This document shows positions 39,985-51,972 of a DNA stretch of 64,000 nucleotides, piece by piece (position 1 is the first letter of the stretch; every line of letters begins with the position of its first letter). The DNA lies in assembly GCA_027576995.1 (NCBI GenBank), contig JANBQC010000025.1:1-64000 (forward strand), written 5' to 3'. A model generated the notes under the pieces. The model searched no databases. It was not told where the DNA came from and saw only the letters and a list, made by a program, of their open reading frames with translations. The position numbers and the translations under genes were made by a program. This DNA comes from Dimargaris cristalligena. Lineage: Eukaryota; Kickxellomycota; Dimargaritomycetes; Dimargaritales; Dimargaritaceae.

Positions 39985-42205
39985 TGAGGACTCGGCACTA
40001 AGATTAGGACTCTGGCAGTTGGTAGGGATATAAATGGACGAGCCCGAGGGATGGGCTGTTGGCTAGAGCGAGATGGAGACGGTAAGTAAGAAAGCCCAAA
40101 AAAACAGACCCAATGACGAGAAAAAAAAGGATAGGTAGATAAATATCAGTGGTAAAAGTAGAGCAGCCAAGAGGACTAGAGAAGGTTGGATGTGAAAGAA
40201 GGGGGGCTGCAGCGCCGGGAAAAAGGCCAAATCGGCCTACTGAACAAAGGGTTTTTCGGTTGCTGCTGTCAAGGCTGCCAAAGAGAGATGAGAGAGGCTA
40301 AGTGGCAGAGTACATGGAGAGTTCGCCTAGTTTAGAGGGTAGAGAGAGGGCCGTATTATTCCTGGCGCTCGCCTCCTTCTATTTGCGTGGTGGTTAGGGT
40401 AATGGCCTATTTAACTAACCCTAAGGCTCTCGGAAGTACAAAGATATGCCCTTCCAAGTGCATGTGGCCTTTTACCCGGTACTACGATATCTTCCCCGCA
40501 ACCCCCTTAACTCCACTAAACTGTATACAAGTAAGTAAGTACAAATGCCCCGAATTAGCTACAATGTTTAATTGCATTTTATAATGACAATGGGTATACT
40601 ATAGAATAGAATGGGCCTCAGTAGTAATCAATTACGACTGCTGCCGATTCCATAATTGCGGTGGTGTATATTATTTTACTACTAGAGGCTTTTTTTCGAG
40701 TTTGCCTAGCCAATATGGGTAGGAGGGGTTATTGACCTTGACCATTTTAGCTTGAGTTTTAGGCAAAAAGAACCTTTTCCAAACCCCCGCAAAAGGGCCA
40801 ATCCCTCCCCACCTAGAACTTTGGGGAGCCTATTAGAACTGACCCGTGTCACGTGATAAATCCCATACCCAGGCCTCGGAACCTACGTAGGCACGCGGTG
40901 CGCCGATTATCACCAATCACACCCATCAATCTGGCCACCCACCCACACAAACTGAAGGCCATGTGTATTGTAAGTATAGAGCAATTTATTATTAAATCAA
41001 TATTCATCAATTTCCATCAGATCCACGATGCAGTGGTGGTGGCATACAGCACCTACGGAGGTTATTGCTGGGGAACCCTTGGCTCAACGAGGGCGCATCC
41101 AAAGCCCGTCGTGTTCCAAATGCCAGAGCGTGGGTTGTAATCTATATATTTAGATTCGCTGATCATCGCCTAGTTTACGACCCTCTGCAGAGTGCTCTAT
41201 AGGTGGCCCACGGCTATTATTGGACATGTCCCATGAGAGAGAGCCTCCCCTCGTATGCAGCCGTAACGGATGTTATTGGGCCTTGTCGGCGAGGTGGCTG
41301 TGGAATGAATGAATAATATTCAGTTACGGCAGTTGGGCAGATTTGGTTTGCACTGCAGCCGCGGCCATAGGTCTCCCAGTTAGTGCGTATTCGCAGGGAT
41401 ATGGGAGGGTAACTACTTGCTCAGGCACCCGGCCAGGACGGGGGGGGGCACTGGCCAGACCCGACCTGGCTCGTCCCCCACCGTAAGACCAATAGTGACA
41501 GGGTGCCCGATCCACAGCGGCGGCATTGAACGAGCGCACCGGTTAAATCGGCAGAGGTATACCATATGTAGGTAAAGATGTTGAGGGACCCCCCCCCCGC
41601 CCACACCCATACCGCGCAGCTTAAGGAAGAGGGCACTAAAAGGTATGCAGGTAGGGAGGAGCGGGTCGCCAACTAACCACCATGGTGCCACTCCCTAGTA
41701 ATGGGGCTGTTTGGGGTGCCTTGGAAAGTAAAGAAAAGTGTAGTAGTATTTTCCACCAGCTGTAGCCTCTTGCAGATGAATAGGGGATTCCAATGCAAGG
41801 ATTTCCAACGAACCCACTTGAATCAGAACGGCGGAAAGCAGTGGTGGGTGACAAATCACACTCCCACTGCGCGCCCCAATGCCCCTGACGGCATTGGTTG
41901 CCTTAACCGTTGACCCTGCTGCTCTATTGTTCGGAAGGGCCTAAAATAGCCCCCTTTTGTTCTCTTATTATAAAGCTACGACGCAGCCCACCCTCCCTCC
42001 CAGCCCAAACTGCTTTTAATGTCGCTGATGCCCTTTTATTATTTCTATTATCATCATATCCCCCTATTGTTCATTATTTAAATACCCTCTTCTTTTCCCA
42101 CTACGTAGGCTGGTCCACCACACATATATACCCCCTTCCCTCTCCTTGGTTAACCTCTACAGTATCCTTGTACCTCCCCTTTTCCAGCCCTCTAACCCCC
42201 CTACT
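39985..42205. other. 2.2 kb intergenic region, GTTAGGG-type motifs at 40393 and 40416
   Basis: Upstream of CK2 alpha, and divergent to the BIM1-like gene. Two telomere-like motifs (GTTAGGGT at 40393-40400, TAACCCTAA at 40416-40424) lie about 400 bp before the CK2 alpha start. No supported gene; a CxxC-containing open frame near 41.5 kb was examined and not accepted. Confidence 0.5.
42119..42131 (+). promoter_or_regulatory. TATA box of BIM1-like gene
   Basis: CACATATATACCC about 90 bp before the ATG at 42214, followed by a CT-rich leader. Confidence 0.45.
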
Positions 42206-42213
42206 CCGTTGTC

Positions 42214-42744
42214 ATGAAGCTTCTCTGCCTGTTGGCTCTGGTCGCCGGCGCTGCCGCCGCCGATAACTTCACCCTGACCAGCCCGCCTTCGCGTGGCTTT
42301 GACGCCAACCAGGCCCAGTTCGGTCCCTGTGGTGGCTTCAACCAGGCCACCAACTTCACTACCGTCAAGAACCAGGATACTTTCAAGTTCACCGTGCCGG
42401 GCTCCCAACAGGGTATTATTGGCGTGTTCTTCCTGCCCAACGGCGACAATAGCACCAGCTGGACTCCCGTCGCCAACGTCACCGTGTCCGGCAACGACAC
42501 CACCGTATCCTCCACCGTCAACTTTGAAAAGGCCGTGACAACCGCCAGTAACGGTACTGTCCAGGCCACCTTCTTCCGAACTGACTTGTCCCTTCAGGAT
42601 AAACCGCTATTCCAGTGTGCCGATGTTCACGTCAGTGCTCCGGAGAAGAAGGAAGCCACCACGGACTCCTCCTCCGCTTCCGCCATGCAGTTGACGTTGT
42701 CCGCCACCACGCTATCCGTGATTGTTGCCCTAATGCACCTCTAA
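42214..42744 (+). CDS. BIM1/X325-like GPI-anchored cell-surface protein
   Basis: Intronless, 176 aa. A signal peptide (1-16) is followed by DNFTLTSPPSRGF, a Cys at 39 in FGPCGGFN, a second Cys late in the domain (FQCADVHV), several N-glycosylation sites, and a Ser/Thr-rich stalk. It ends with a hydrophobic tail (SATTLSVIVALMHL) typical of GPI attachment. This matches the X325 / copper acquisition factor BIM1 family, related in fold to LPMOs, whose mature protein normally begins with a His that binds copper as part of the histidine brace. Here that position reads Asp-Asn before Phe, so the N-terminal copper ligand seems absent. Family assignment is by motif and should be tested; loss of the His is directly visible. 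Confidence 0.75.
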   Translation: MKLLCLLALVAGAAAADNFTLTSPPSRGFDANQAQFGPCGGFNQATNFTTVKNQDTFKFTVPGSQQGIIGVFFLPNGDNSTSWTPVANVTVSGNDTTVSSTVNFEKAVTTASNGTVQATFFRTDLSLQDKPLFQCADVHVSAPEKKEATTDSSSASAMQLTLSATTLSVIVALMHL

Positions 42745-43454
42745 ACCACTGCTGCTCCGAATACTCCGAAAGCCTAGTTTCTATCCCGGCTCTCGAGTTA
42801 CACGCCTTACTCCTCCAACCTTGCTTGTTCCACCTATTGCTCATGAGATGAATGGGTGCGACACACCCTTCTCACTTTTTATCATTTATTCCCCATATGT
42901 ATTTGTTACGGTAAAAGATATTCCTGCTATATAGGCATACCTTTAGTCTCTTTATGTTAGACATATTCCTCTCCTACCTCTCCACTTTCCACCGACCTTA
43001 AATATCCCTTATATTGCTTCCCCAATAAACCCACCTTAGTAATGACTAGTCGTATTAGTGACCGCGGTCACTGGCTTTATTTCACCTGCTCAGCTGAAGC
43101 CATCTGTGAAATCCGCCATAAGGAAGCTCCCCCCGCCCAGCGAGCGAGATGTTGCTATACACCACCGGCCATTAACACAGTACCGTGGCCCTCTCATTCG
43201 CCCACCAGAATAATAGGAGTATGGAAATAGTCCATGATTTTCACCCAAACGGAGTGAATGGTTGACTGTACGGGAAATCCGCTCTCCTTCCTGTCACTGG
43301 TTGTTCCTCCGCTAATTTCAGCCCTAACCAAATCGCTAATACTATCCAATAAAAACTTGGAGAACCTAGCGGTGTATAAAGTAGTTACAGCCTTTCCCAG
43401 TAGATAATATATATGGTGATAATATGACAACCACCCTACAATACCCGAAGCGGC

Positions 43455-43595
43455 TTATCCAGCCAACCCACCAATACCCGAAATGCTAACCCCAGTCCAG
43501 GCCATAACGAAGTAATACACGATACCTCTCTTCTGGCCGCCAGTGACCAGATTGACCAGATGTATCGTCAAGAAATTCTTGGGTTCCTGGCCTCC
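43455..43595 (-). CDS. possible terminal exon of a small TM protein, COX7A-like
   Basis: After a CTATCAG acceptor the frame reads GGQEPKNFLTIHLVNLVTGG, then KRGIVYYFVMAWTGVSISGI and a stop at 43455. The VHL-like motif, GG, a basic patch and a single TM helix recall cytochrome c oxidase subunit 7A. An insertion (VNLVT) and the lack of an identified first exon make this tentative. Confidence 0.3.
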   Translation of the reverse strand, partial: GGQEPKNFLTIHLVNLVTGGQKRGIVYYFVMAWTGVSISGIGGLAG

Positions 43596-43911
43596 CTGAT
43601 AGTTATGCAGTAGGAGGGCTACAGGGGCGAGGCGCAGTTGTAGGAGGAATATAGGGGGGAGAGAAAAGGCTGCTGGTGTGCCTATCGGCGGAATCCACCT
43701 CCCTCCCTTTTTGGCGCTAAAGAAACATAGCCTCACTTAGTGGATGGATATTGGGGTGAAACTCCCCCCCCAACACTCTTACTGGGCGGGTGTTTTTGTT
43801 TATGCCTCTAGTCTACTGGCGGCGAATCTTTCCAATATTCCAGCAATTATGGTGAATTAATCGGACCCATTCACTCTCTCCCTCCTACCCAATTGGACTG
43901 CACAGGTGGCT

Positions 43912-43923
43912 TTAGGGTTAGGG
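43912..43923 (+). promoter_or_regulatory. TTAGGGTTAGGG telomere-like motif
   Basis: Two perfect TTAGGG units about 255 bp upstream of the SCOC-like start at 44179. See the finding on telobox-like promoter elements. Confidence 0.4.
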
Positions 43924-44178
43924 AAGGGGCGGCTATAACCATAACCACCACCAACAGGTGTCACCTACCCGTCCTGGCCTTTGGACATTTAATGTCTTCC
44001 TAGCGTAGCCCGAGTCCATCCATTATCCATCTATACCTTGTTTCATTTGGCATCACAGTACCACCCAGTTTTTCTATCCCTTTTGGTCTAGCAACCCCTC
44101 AGGTTTTACCACTACCCTAGGCCCCGGCTGTTCAACCCCTTTACCCCTCACCCCACCTACTCGCGCTCTTCAGTCCAG

Positions 44179-44617
44179 ATGCTGGGCTCACTCGACAGCG
44201 TAAGTTTAGTACTGTGTAACGCTAACCATCCCCATTAGAGAGTCTCCCACATTGTGTACTCATATTAAGGAGTGAATAATAACCAACCTGGGCTACCACT
44301 TCCTTCTCACTCGCGACCATGTCTGTTTCATACACACCCAACCTGGTGGCTCTTCTCACTAGGAGCGTGGCCAAATCCCCACCACCCGCGCGACTGGCCG
44401 TAGGCGAATGTCTGACCCGAACAGCCGCAACCTCCGGGCCCAGGTCGCCTACAACCTGCAAGAATTACGTAAGATACGCCAAGTGCTAGAGACACAGCGA
44501 GTGAAAACCACCCAATTAAAAGAGGAGACCCGCCAGTTAAGTGAGAAAACACTGGTGCTGGAACAAGGGGTGCAGCAACTCCACCAACAAATCGGGAAAT
44601 TTAATGCGTTAGCCTAG
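44179..44617 (+). CDS. small coiled-coil protein, SCOC-like
   Basis: Two exons fit: 44179-44199 (MLGSLDS) and 44363-44617, phase 0, 91 aa. An internal start at 44408 (MSDPNSRN) would give 69 aa in a single exon. From about residue 30 to the end it is one continuous heptad coiled coil (LRAQVAYNLQELRKIRQVLE, TRQLSEKTLVLEQGVQQL). Length and heptad pattern resemble short coiled-coil protein SCOC, an Arl1-binding Golgi protein, but coiled coils align easily, so this is a weak assignment. Base composition and codon use look coding. Confidence 0.5.
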
Positions 44618-44626
44618 AATCAGATA

Positions 44627-44643
44627 ATAATAATAATAATAAT
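44627..44643. repeat. (AAT)n microsatellite
   Basis: About six AAT units just after the SCOC-like stop. Confidence 0.7.
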
Positions 44644-44922
44644 GAAAGCCAACCCTTCAACTTATAAATGAATTATGCGTGTTATTCCACCAATAACACA
44701 CCAGCACCGGTTGCCGCTAGACTATTATATTAAAACGACCGGCGAACCTACGTACAAAAACACTTTTACTAAGAGCCAGAAGGGGCGAATCAGTCGTTTA
44801 ATTGTTATTTGATCTTTATTGAATACTATTGTGAATAATGTACAGCATTAAAAAAACTTAGTTTCCGAAAAATTGCAGGCCCCTCCTAACAGCGTGCAGA
44901 TTATAATTAATTAAAGGGCAAT

Positions 44923-45468
<546 letters not shown>

Positions 45469-45834
45469 TTATTCGCGAGTCTTCAATCATCCAGGTCCCA
45501 CCAACGCGGAAAGGTATAAAGAATGAAGAAGAGAAACACGTGCAGTGTAATATCAGTGCAGGCAAGAACGCGCCTGGACTCCCGCGATGGGAAATGCTAG
45601 GGCTGGCGTTTGGACAGTCTGAAGCTTGGGAGGCGTGCCAAGGGGAAAAAGCACACTATGGAGAGTGGATGATCCCTCCAGAACACTTCACGGGGTAAGG
45701 AGACGCGCGTGCACTACAGCTTGCAGTCCGCAACCAAGAAACACGTACCATCCTCTCTTTTTATCGCGAAGTGGAAAAGAGGCGCCATTGTTCCTTTTAA
45801 AAGACAAAAGGTCTTGTTTACTTGTCCTAAACCT

Positions 45835-45856
45835 AATAATAATAATAATAATAATC
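45835..45856. repeat. (AAT)n microsatellite
   Basis: Seven AAT units within the H3-H4 spacer of pair 2. Confidence 0.8.
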
Positions 45857-46712
45857 TCCCCAAGCCGAAAAAGGGACAAACGATGCCAAACCCAAAGTCT
45901 ATTCTCGCTCCCTTTCCCACGGCTAGTGATCCAAATCAAGTATAGAATTTCCCGAAAGCTTAAATCCGGTTTATGAAGCCTGCTAAATTCACTTGATGGC
46001 CTAATTGGTAGATGTCACCGCAATCTTATAAACCCTTATTACCAATACCGCAAAGGCATGCCATTACCGTATTTTGTAAAGTCAGCGGCTAAATAACCGG
46101 TCCGCACGATTGGGCTATCACTCATTAAAAAAGGCTTACTCCTTCAGTGATGGAAAGTGTTCCTATATTCACCTTTGGCTTATTGCAGCTGAACAAGTAG
46201 TGGTTATCAGAATCCCAGCCATGTGCCGATTTTAACATCAGGGAATAGGCTAGTTTTGAAGTATAGCATAGAAGAGAGTGTGTGATTATCGGGGTATAGC
46301 CAACGAGACTGCTGGATATCCGGTATGGGGCCGACTAGTTTATTTCGAGCGACGTCGCGATACAGTACAGCTCGATGGTTGGCTTTCATCCTTGACGAAA
46401 GGAAGCTAAGCAAGGATGCTTTTCGTGGCATGTCTAGGGAATGAATCAGCGGGGTGGATGGCCGTGTCACTGTGGTGGAACTGCGAGCATTCCAGTCTCA
46501 TCACTGTGGTTACGCGTCCCAATGACTAACAATGAACAATGGCGACGCGTCTTTTTATACTGCAAAATGAGTTTCTTCCACGAGTGTGTTTCATTCCTTT
46601 CCGCGCAATAGGCGGGTGGTATTCACTGTTCCTTGGTATTTCCAACGGGGGATTATCTCCTCCCCTATTTCTCTGGTGGATAATAAAGGGGGCTGTGCTG
46701 CACAGGTTGGTC

Positions 46713-46723
46713 GTATATATAAG
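46713..46723 (+). promoter_or_regulatory. TATA box, histone H4 copy 2
   Basis: GTATATATAAG about 170 bp before the H4 ATG, matching the spacing in copy 1. Confidence 0.6.
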
Positions 46724-46814
46724 CCATTCCCTTTCCCCTCTCTTCGTAATTCAATGCCCATCCTATCTCTCTCTTAATTGTAACCACCAGGCCCTCTCTC
46801 ATCTTCTCTTCCAG

Positions 46815-47204
<390 letters not shown>

Positions 47205-47599
47205 GCCCACCGTTATCCTATTTAGCGCACACCTATACTATTTCCTATATATCCTGTACCATGCATTCTCTTATCTTCATAATACCGAAGTCATCAGTGT
47301 CGACTTTCCTTTATGACGTCTTCCGCTTTTCATTGTAGACCGCCCGTGTCTGTATATTTCGATTATCAATAATAAAATAATTTCAAACAATTGCATCTTG
47401 TATATTTTGGAGAATTTCTAGTGTCGTAAATTGTTATGCCGAACTTAAACAATTTATTGTATTGTACGGTGCAAGTCTTTTGGTTTACTCTGATGCTCAC
47501 ACACATAAACACGCGATATAGTAGTTACATGTTCATTTCCAATTCGTGGTTCAATGTTTAGGTGGTTTCAGGTTTCTTCGCTAACTAACCCCCTAGGTG

Positions 47600-48090
47600 C
47601 TACCAATCCTCGCTGTTTCTAGTGTGGTCGTCGAAAGGTAGATTCGCCCTGCCAATAGTTGTCACCCAGCGTAAATCAAAGACCACTGTAGCTCCGGCTT
47701 CTAATTCTTTGAGAAGGGGCTGCGGCCTAGCCGGATTAATGATATTGTAAATGCCCATTTATTGATATGCTTGGCAATCGGTGCAAAGTAGGTTCTACAG
47801 GCCCAGTAGCCGTCGCTTATGATCGGCGCTATTTGGCGTACCCCGCTTTCCCTTTTTGGGCCAGTTTTATGTGTTCACATACTCGAAACCCATTTACCAC
47901 GACAAATTCCGATAGACCCGGTTTCACTCGAACTTCTAGTTTGATTTCATTAATTAAAAATAAAGCGTCCGGAAAAATAATTGTCGCTGCCCTTTTCCAA
48001 CTCTTTCCCAGCCAATTCTTTTTCACGGGCGTCCCCAGTAGTGTTGGCGATGCATTTTTAACGGACTTCTCCAAATGCCCGACGTCGCTG
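47600..48090 (-). CDS. unassigned spliced gene, last two exons
   Basis: Two exons join in phase 2 with the stop at 47600: 47842-48090 and 47600-47726 (donor GTACGC, acceptor GGCTAG). They read SDVGHLEKSVKNASPTLLGT onward, through INEIKLEVRVKPGLSEFVVV and VCEHIKLAQKGKAG, to ATVVFDLRWVTTIGRANLPF and a final DW. Alternating polar and hydrophobic residues suggest a beta-rich fold. An upstream exon is needed; a candidate frame at 48219-48407 (MSTTYIRPPGPF) does not splice in the right phase. I do not recognise the family. Confidence 0.45.
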
Positions 48091-48459
48091 CTGTAATTGA
48101 AAAACAAACAAACAAGTATTATCCGCTATTACTTTGGTCCACTCCATTTAACTTGTGGCCAACGGGGTTAAACATCGGGCGTTCAAGGGAATGTGCAGTT
48201 AAAAAGAACGGTGGCCGTTTATTTCCCAGCGGGCTGTGAATGTCGATTAATGCAGGTGGTACATAATAGCAAGGTTTGCGATAAATCGCCATAGTTGAAT
48301 AAAAGCGGACGGACAGGATAATTACGATTCAGAAAATGATGGAGGATGAAAGGGCCCGGGGGCCGAATGTAGGTGGTGGACATAATGATAAGTGACGTAT
48401 GGTACATGGGTAGGACGCTTGTAAAGGGGACAGCCGGGGCCGTGGTGTTTGGCTAACCC

Positions 48460-49788
48460 TCACGGCGATGTGCCTTCGGGGGACGTTACCGGGGTCTCCT
48501 CGGGACTCGACTGTCGAGACTGGGTGAGCATGGGGGTGTTTGGATCGGAGAGTCGATGACCCAGGGTTGAGCCGGGCAGCGATAGGGATAGGGTGGGGGG
48601 ACTCATGCTAGCACTCGGCGAGTCCGTTGAAGGCGGTTGGTGGGTGGACTTGGCTCTGCGCAACTCTTCACGAATTTCCTTGAACTCATGTGGCTGTCGC
48701 TTCGGGCCGTGGTTTTGCATAGAGATGTGGGAGTTAAGATGGTTAAGGGTACCGTACCCCTTGGTGCACCCTTCGTAATTGCACACGTAGACCCGTTCGA
48801 TTTCATCGTATTTACGACGGGGGCGTTTCTTAGTGTTGATGCCTCCGGTGGAAACGAATGAAAACACCTTGGTGTGCTCGTAGGAGTGGGGTCCGGGTTG
48901 GCCGTATGAAGTCGACAGGCCGGCACCCCCCACGCTCGCATAAGACACCCCGGGCGATAGAGGCGCCGGATAGGCCGGGGAGGGCGTCGCCATGCCGGAA
49001 TAGGGCGGGAGTAATTGGGCCGCCGTGTGGGATCGATGCGGGCGAGTGGGACCGGTTGCTATGGGTCGGGGCGGAAAGTTGGGTCTGGTGGTCGGAGGGG
49101 AGGTCCCTCCCGGATAGACGGGGGGCAGTGGATGGGGGGAAGGCCGCGGGGCGCGGGGGTTGGGCGGTCCACTTAAAGCAGGCGGAGAGCCCGGCCAATA
49201 CCGACTATCAATGGGAGGAAGACGGATCTCCGAAGGCGAGTACGAAGTGGCCCGACCCGCGGCCGGCAGGGGGAGCCGGGGGAAAAGGGGGGCCGACGGA
49301 CGGGGGTGGGTCTCCATGGGCCCGGTCGGGGCCGGAAAGGGGGGCGAGGCGGGGCGGGGCGAGAAGGAATAGGGACCTGGGGAAGCCGGCTGCCGGTAAA
49401 GCGGACTATGCTCGGATGGGTTACGGCGCAGGAATTTATGAGGTGAAGTGGGACTCGGTACCCGGTCATCCGAAACGCGGCTAGGTCGCCGGGGGAAGTC
49501 GGGCCAGGCGGATTCCGCGGCACTTCCGTCGAAGCCCGGTGATGGGTGGACTGGGAGTCGCCGGGGTAGGGCAGCTTGAGGAGGGACGGTGTCGGGGGAG
49601 ACGCCTCTGAATATCCGGTCAAGGGTCTCGTTGAGGGGCGGTAGTGGAAGGCGGGGTTCAAAGATGTCCGCAGGGCCGGGGGGTGTGGAGGATAGCAAAG
49701 AGGGCTCCGTCAGCCGATTGCCCTGCTCAATGACATCCGAGGGGGGTGCCAACCAAGTGGGCGGCCGGGTGTTGGCTAGGGGCCGCAT
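48460..49788 (-). CDS. C2H2 zinc-finger transcription factor with long disordered N-terminus
   Basis: The first ATG in frame is at 49788 (MRPLANTRPP), giving 442 aa. The frame stays open to about 49980, so an upstream exon is possible. One candidate is an ATG at about 51450 on this strand, whose GTAAGT donor would join an acceptor near 49905 in the correct phase. Residues 1-315 are Pro/Ser rich. One zinc finger of form C-x4-C-x12-H-x5-H lies at about 333-363 (VCNYEGCTKGYGTLNHLNSH), preceded by a basic KKRPRRKYDEIERVY. This pattern, with YGTLNHLN, is seen in a conserved fungal regulator group. The tail is Ser/Pro rich with SP sites. A nuclear DNA-binding protein is likely; the target is unknown. 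Confidence 0.8.
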   Translation of the reverse strand: MRPLANTRPPTWLAPPSDVIEQGNRLTEPSLLSSTPPGPADIFEPRLPLPPLNETLDRIFRGVSPDTVPPQAALPRRLPVHPSPGFDGSAAESAWPDFPRRPSRVSDDRVPSPTSPHKFLRRNPSEHSPLYRQPASPGPYSFSPRPASPPFPAPTGPMETHPRPSAPLFPRLPLPAAGRATSYSPSEIRLPPIDSRYWPGSPPALSGPPNPRAPRPSPHPLPPVYPGGTSPPTTRPNFPPRPIATGPTRPHRSHTAAQLLPPYSGMATPSPAYPAPLSPGVSYASVGGAGLSTSYGQPGPHSYEHTKVFSFVSTGGINTKKRPRRKYDEIERVYVCNYEGCTKGYGTLNHLNSHISMQNHGPKRQPHEFKEIREELRRAKSTHQPPSTDSPSASMSPPTLSLSLPGSTLGHRLSDPNTPMLTQSRQSSPEETPVTSPEGTSP

Positions 49789-51610
49789 GATGGCCGATAT
49801 AGAAGGGTAGTGCCGGGCGGGGCCCGAAACAAGGTGGGGGCCTAGATTAGGACCGGTCGGGGCGGTTGTTACGGGAGTAATAGAGTGCCCTGTGGATAGA
49901 TAGTCGCGTAAAGGAGGTAGTAGAATACCGGTCGGGGGGTCCAAAAATAAATATAAAGCGGATAAGGAGGCAAACAGTCAAGATTAATATTACTACAGGG
50001 TCTTTTGCACACAGTTGAACACGAGAGAACTGCTTCGGTCAAATACAATCCTCGATTAATGGTCCATAGAGAGGGTGAGTGAGAGAGCCCGAGAAGCGGA
50101 AGGAAGAGGGAAAGAGGGGTTAGTGGCCAAGGCCAGGGTGTAGGACAGGCGCTTATTTGGAGCAGGGATAACGAGCCAAATAAAAATGCCGAAAGGTCAG
50201 TTGTTGACTGAAGGGGCTTCGCCGACTGAGTTAGGTTTAGGGTTATGTGAGTTGGCAGGCAACTAGTGGGTTTAAGTACTTGGAGCAGGTTATTCCGGAT
50301 ACTAAACGCACTTGCCCTGGACCATTGCGCCCGTTACAGAGCTAACCCTCCCCTCCTCCTCCCCCTGCAGCGGTCGGCTCGGGGACTATTCAGGAAGGCT
50401 GAACGGGGTGGAGATGGAGAGTTCCGTAACTCGTTGACTGTTCCCTTCGGTTTTCACCAGACCAAAAATCAGTAGGGAGAGGGGGTTCCGACTGACAGGG
50501 CATCTCCCTCTATGGCTCAGCTGCTCCTTAGTCTCGATGGGAAGTGCGCATTGACACTAGTGTGCAACGAGCCTTTGGGGGTTAGACGAAGGTACCGGGC
50601 TATATTTTTAACCAAATCGGGCGAACGAGAATTCGCCCTGGGCTATTAATAAGGGAATGGGGAAAACCAGCAGACCTAGTCCATCGAGGGACAAGAGGCC
50701 CCGGCTGGGTTCGGGACACCCCGGCGATGCCGTCTAAAAGGGCACCATTATACCAGCACAAGGGGGTCGCGAATGGTGGGGATTGGGATTCTGTCGAGCT
50801 GTGAAAGAGGCGGAGTGACTGGGGCAGACATCAACCGGCCCGGTCGGCTGTCATTCATTCGGACCTAATGGCTTCTCACAAAGGAGATTATAGTCCCGTA
50901 ATCCCCGGTTAGACCACGGTGCTTTAGAGCGCGAGTCTGTGGTTGCAGAAGGTGGACTGCAGTGTTTGGAAGCCACACCACATTTGCGGGTGTGGTGAGG
51001 CAAACAGAGAAAAACACGGCCCCGTGTGGCTCTCGCCTAGCCAGCGAGCACCCATCGTTTACCAAATGACCGGTGGAAGCATAATTTAAGGCGCCGTTGT
51101 TTACGGGAACACGCTGGGAAGCCAGTCCAGCGGCGTCATCAGGAACTAAATGCCGGAGATGTGACGAAGTGGGGAGCATCTACCCCTCTTTCGTTCTCTT
51201 TCCGTCACTCTCCCCCTCTCAAATCCGAAAAGGACCAAAGGCCTGGTCCAATACGATGGCCACCACCAGCCTCTATCCCGCTCGGGATCATCGCATTTGA
51301 TGCTATAATTACACATCACTATATATAATAAATAAAAGGGTCACTTACAAGGATGGGCCAACGGCGGGGGGGGCGACGAAGATTGGGGATGGTCTGGGAG
51401 GCCAGGTGGCTGTTCGGGGGGCAGTCCACGTTTGCCGTGGGCCATTACAGAGCCGGTCAAGGGCGATTAAACGGTAACTAGAATTAAAAGTGCGAAATAG
51501 GGGGAAACAGAGGGACAGGGGCGACGAGGGTTGGTTCTGGGCCATTGGTACCTTCTTCTTAGGAAGCCAGGCGGGGCGGTGAAGTGGGCGCGCGCACTAA
51601 TGGATACACA

Positions 51611-51637
51611 TACACACAGACAGACAGACAGACAGAG
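51611..51637. repeat. CA/(CAGA)n microsatellite
   Basis: ACACACAGACAGACAGACAG-type tract of short units. Confidence 0.8.
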
Positions 51638-51955
51638 ACTGTCACCCGTACAAGAATAACGAGAGAGGGAGAGCGGCGCACACGGAGGCGGCGCGGCACT
51701 CTAAACAAATAGAACTGGGGGACGGTGCCCGTAGAAGCGACGGTACAACGAAAAAAATGGGGCAGGAAAGGAGGGCTCTAATAAGGGTATTGGGGGCACG
51801 CAAATGATGATAAAAAAGCGAAACGGGGGAGCGGGGATCGCCCTGGGGTGAGCAGGGCTGGTCTAATTATAGAGATTGAATAAAAATACCGGACTGAATG
51901 AACCAAATAAGTCGAGGACTAGTGAGAGAAGGGCGATCGATTTGGCAGCCATAAA

Positions 51956-51972
51956 AACACACACACACACAT
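51956..51972. repeat. (CA)n microsatellite
   Basis: About eight CA units followed by CCACATCCACAT. Confidence 0.8.

Noticed and set aside
41413..41691. Minus-strand frames with a CxxC (VQCRRCGSG) or a WIGHPVTIGL stretch
   Set aside because: The two plausible stretches are in different frames with no splice sites to join them, and no family match.
45994..46060. tRNA-like A-box (TGGCCTAATTGGTAGA)
   Set aside because: No B-box or cloverleaf could be folded downstream.
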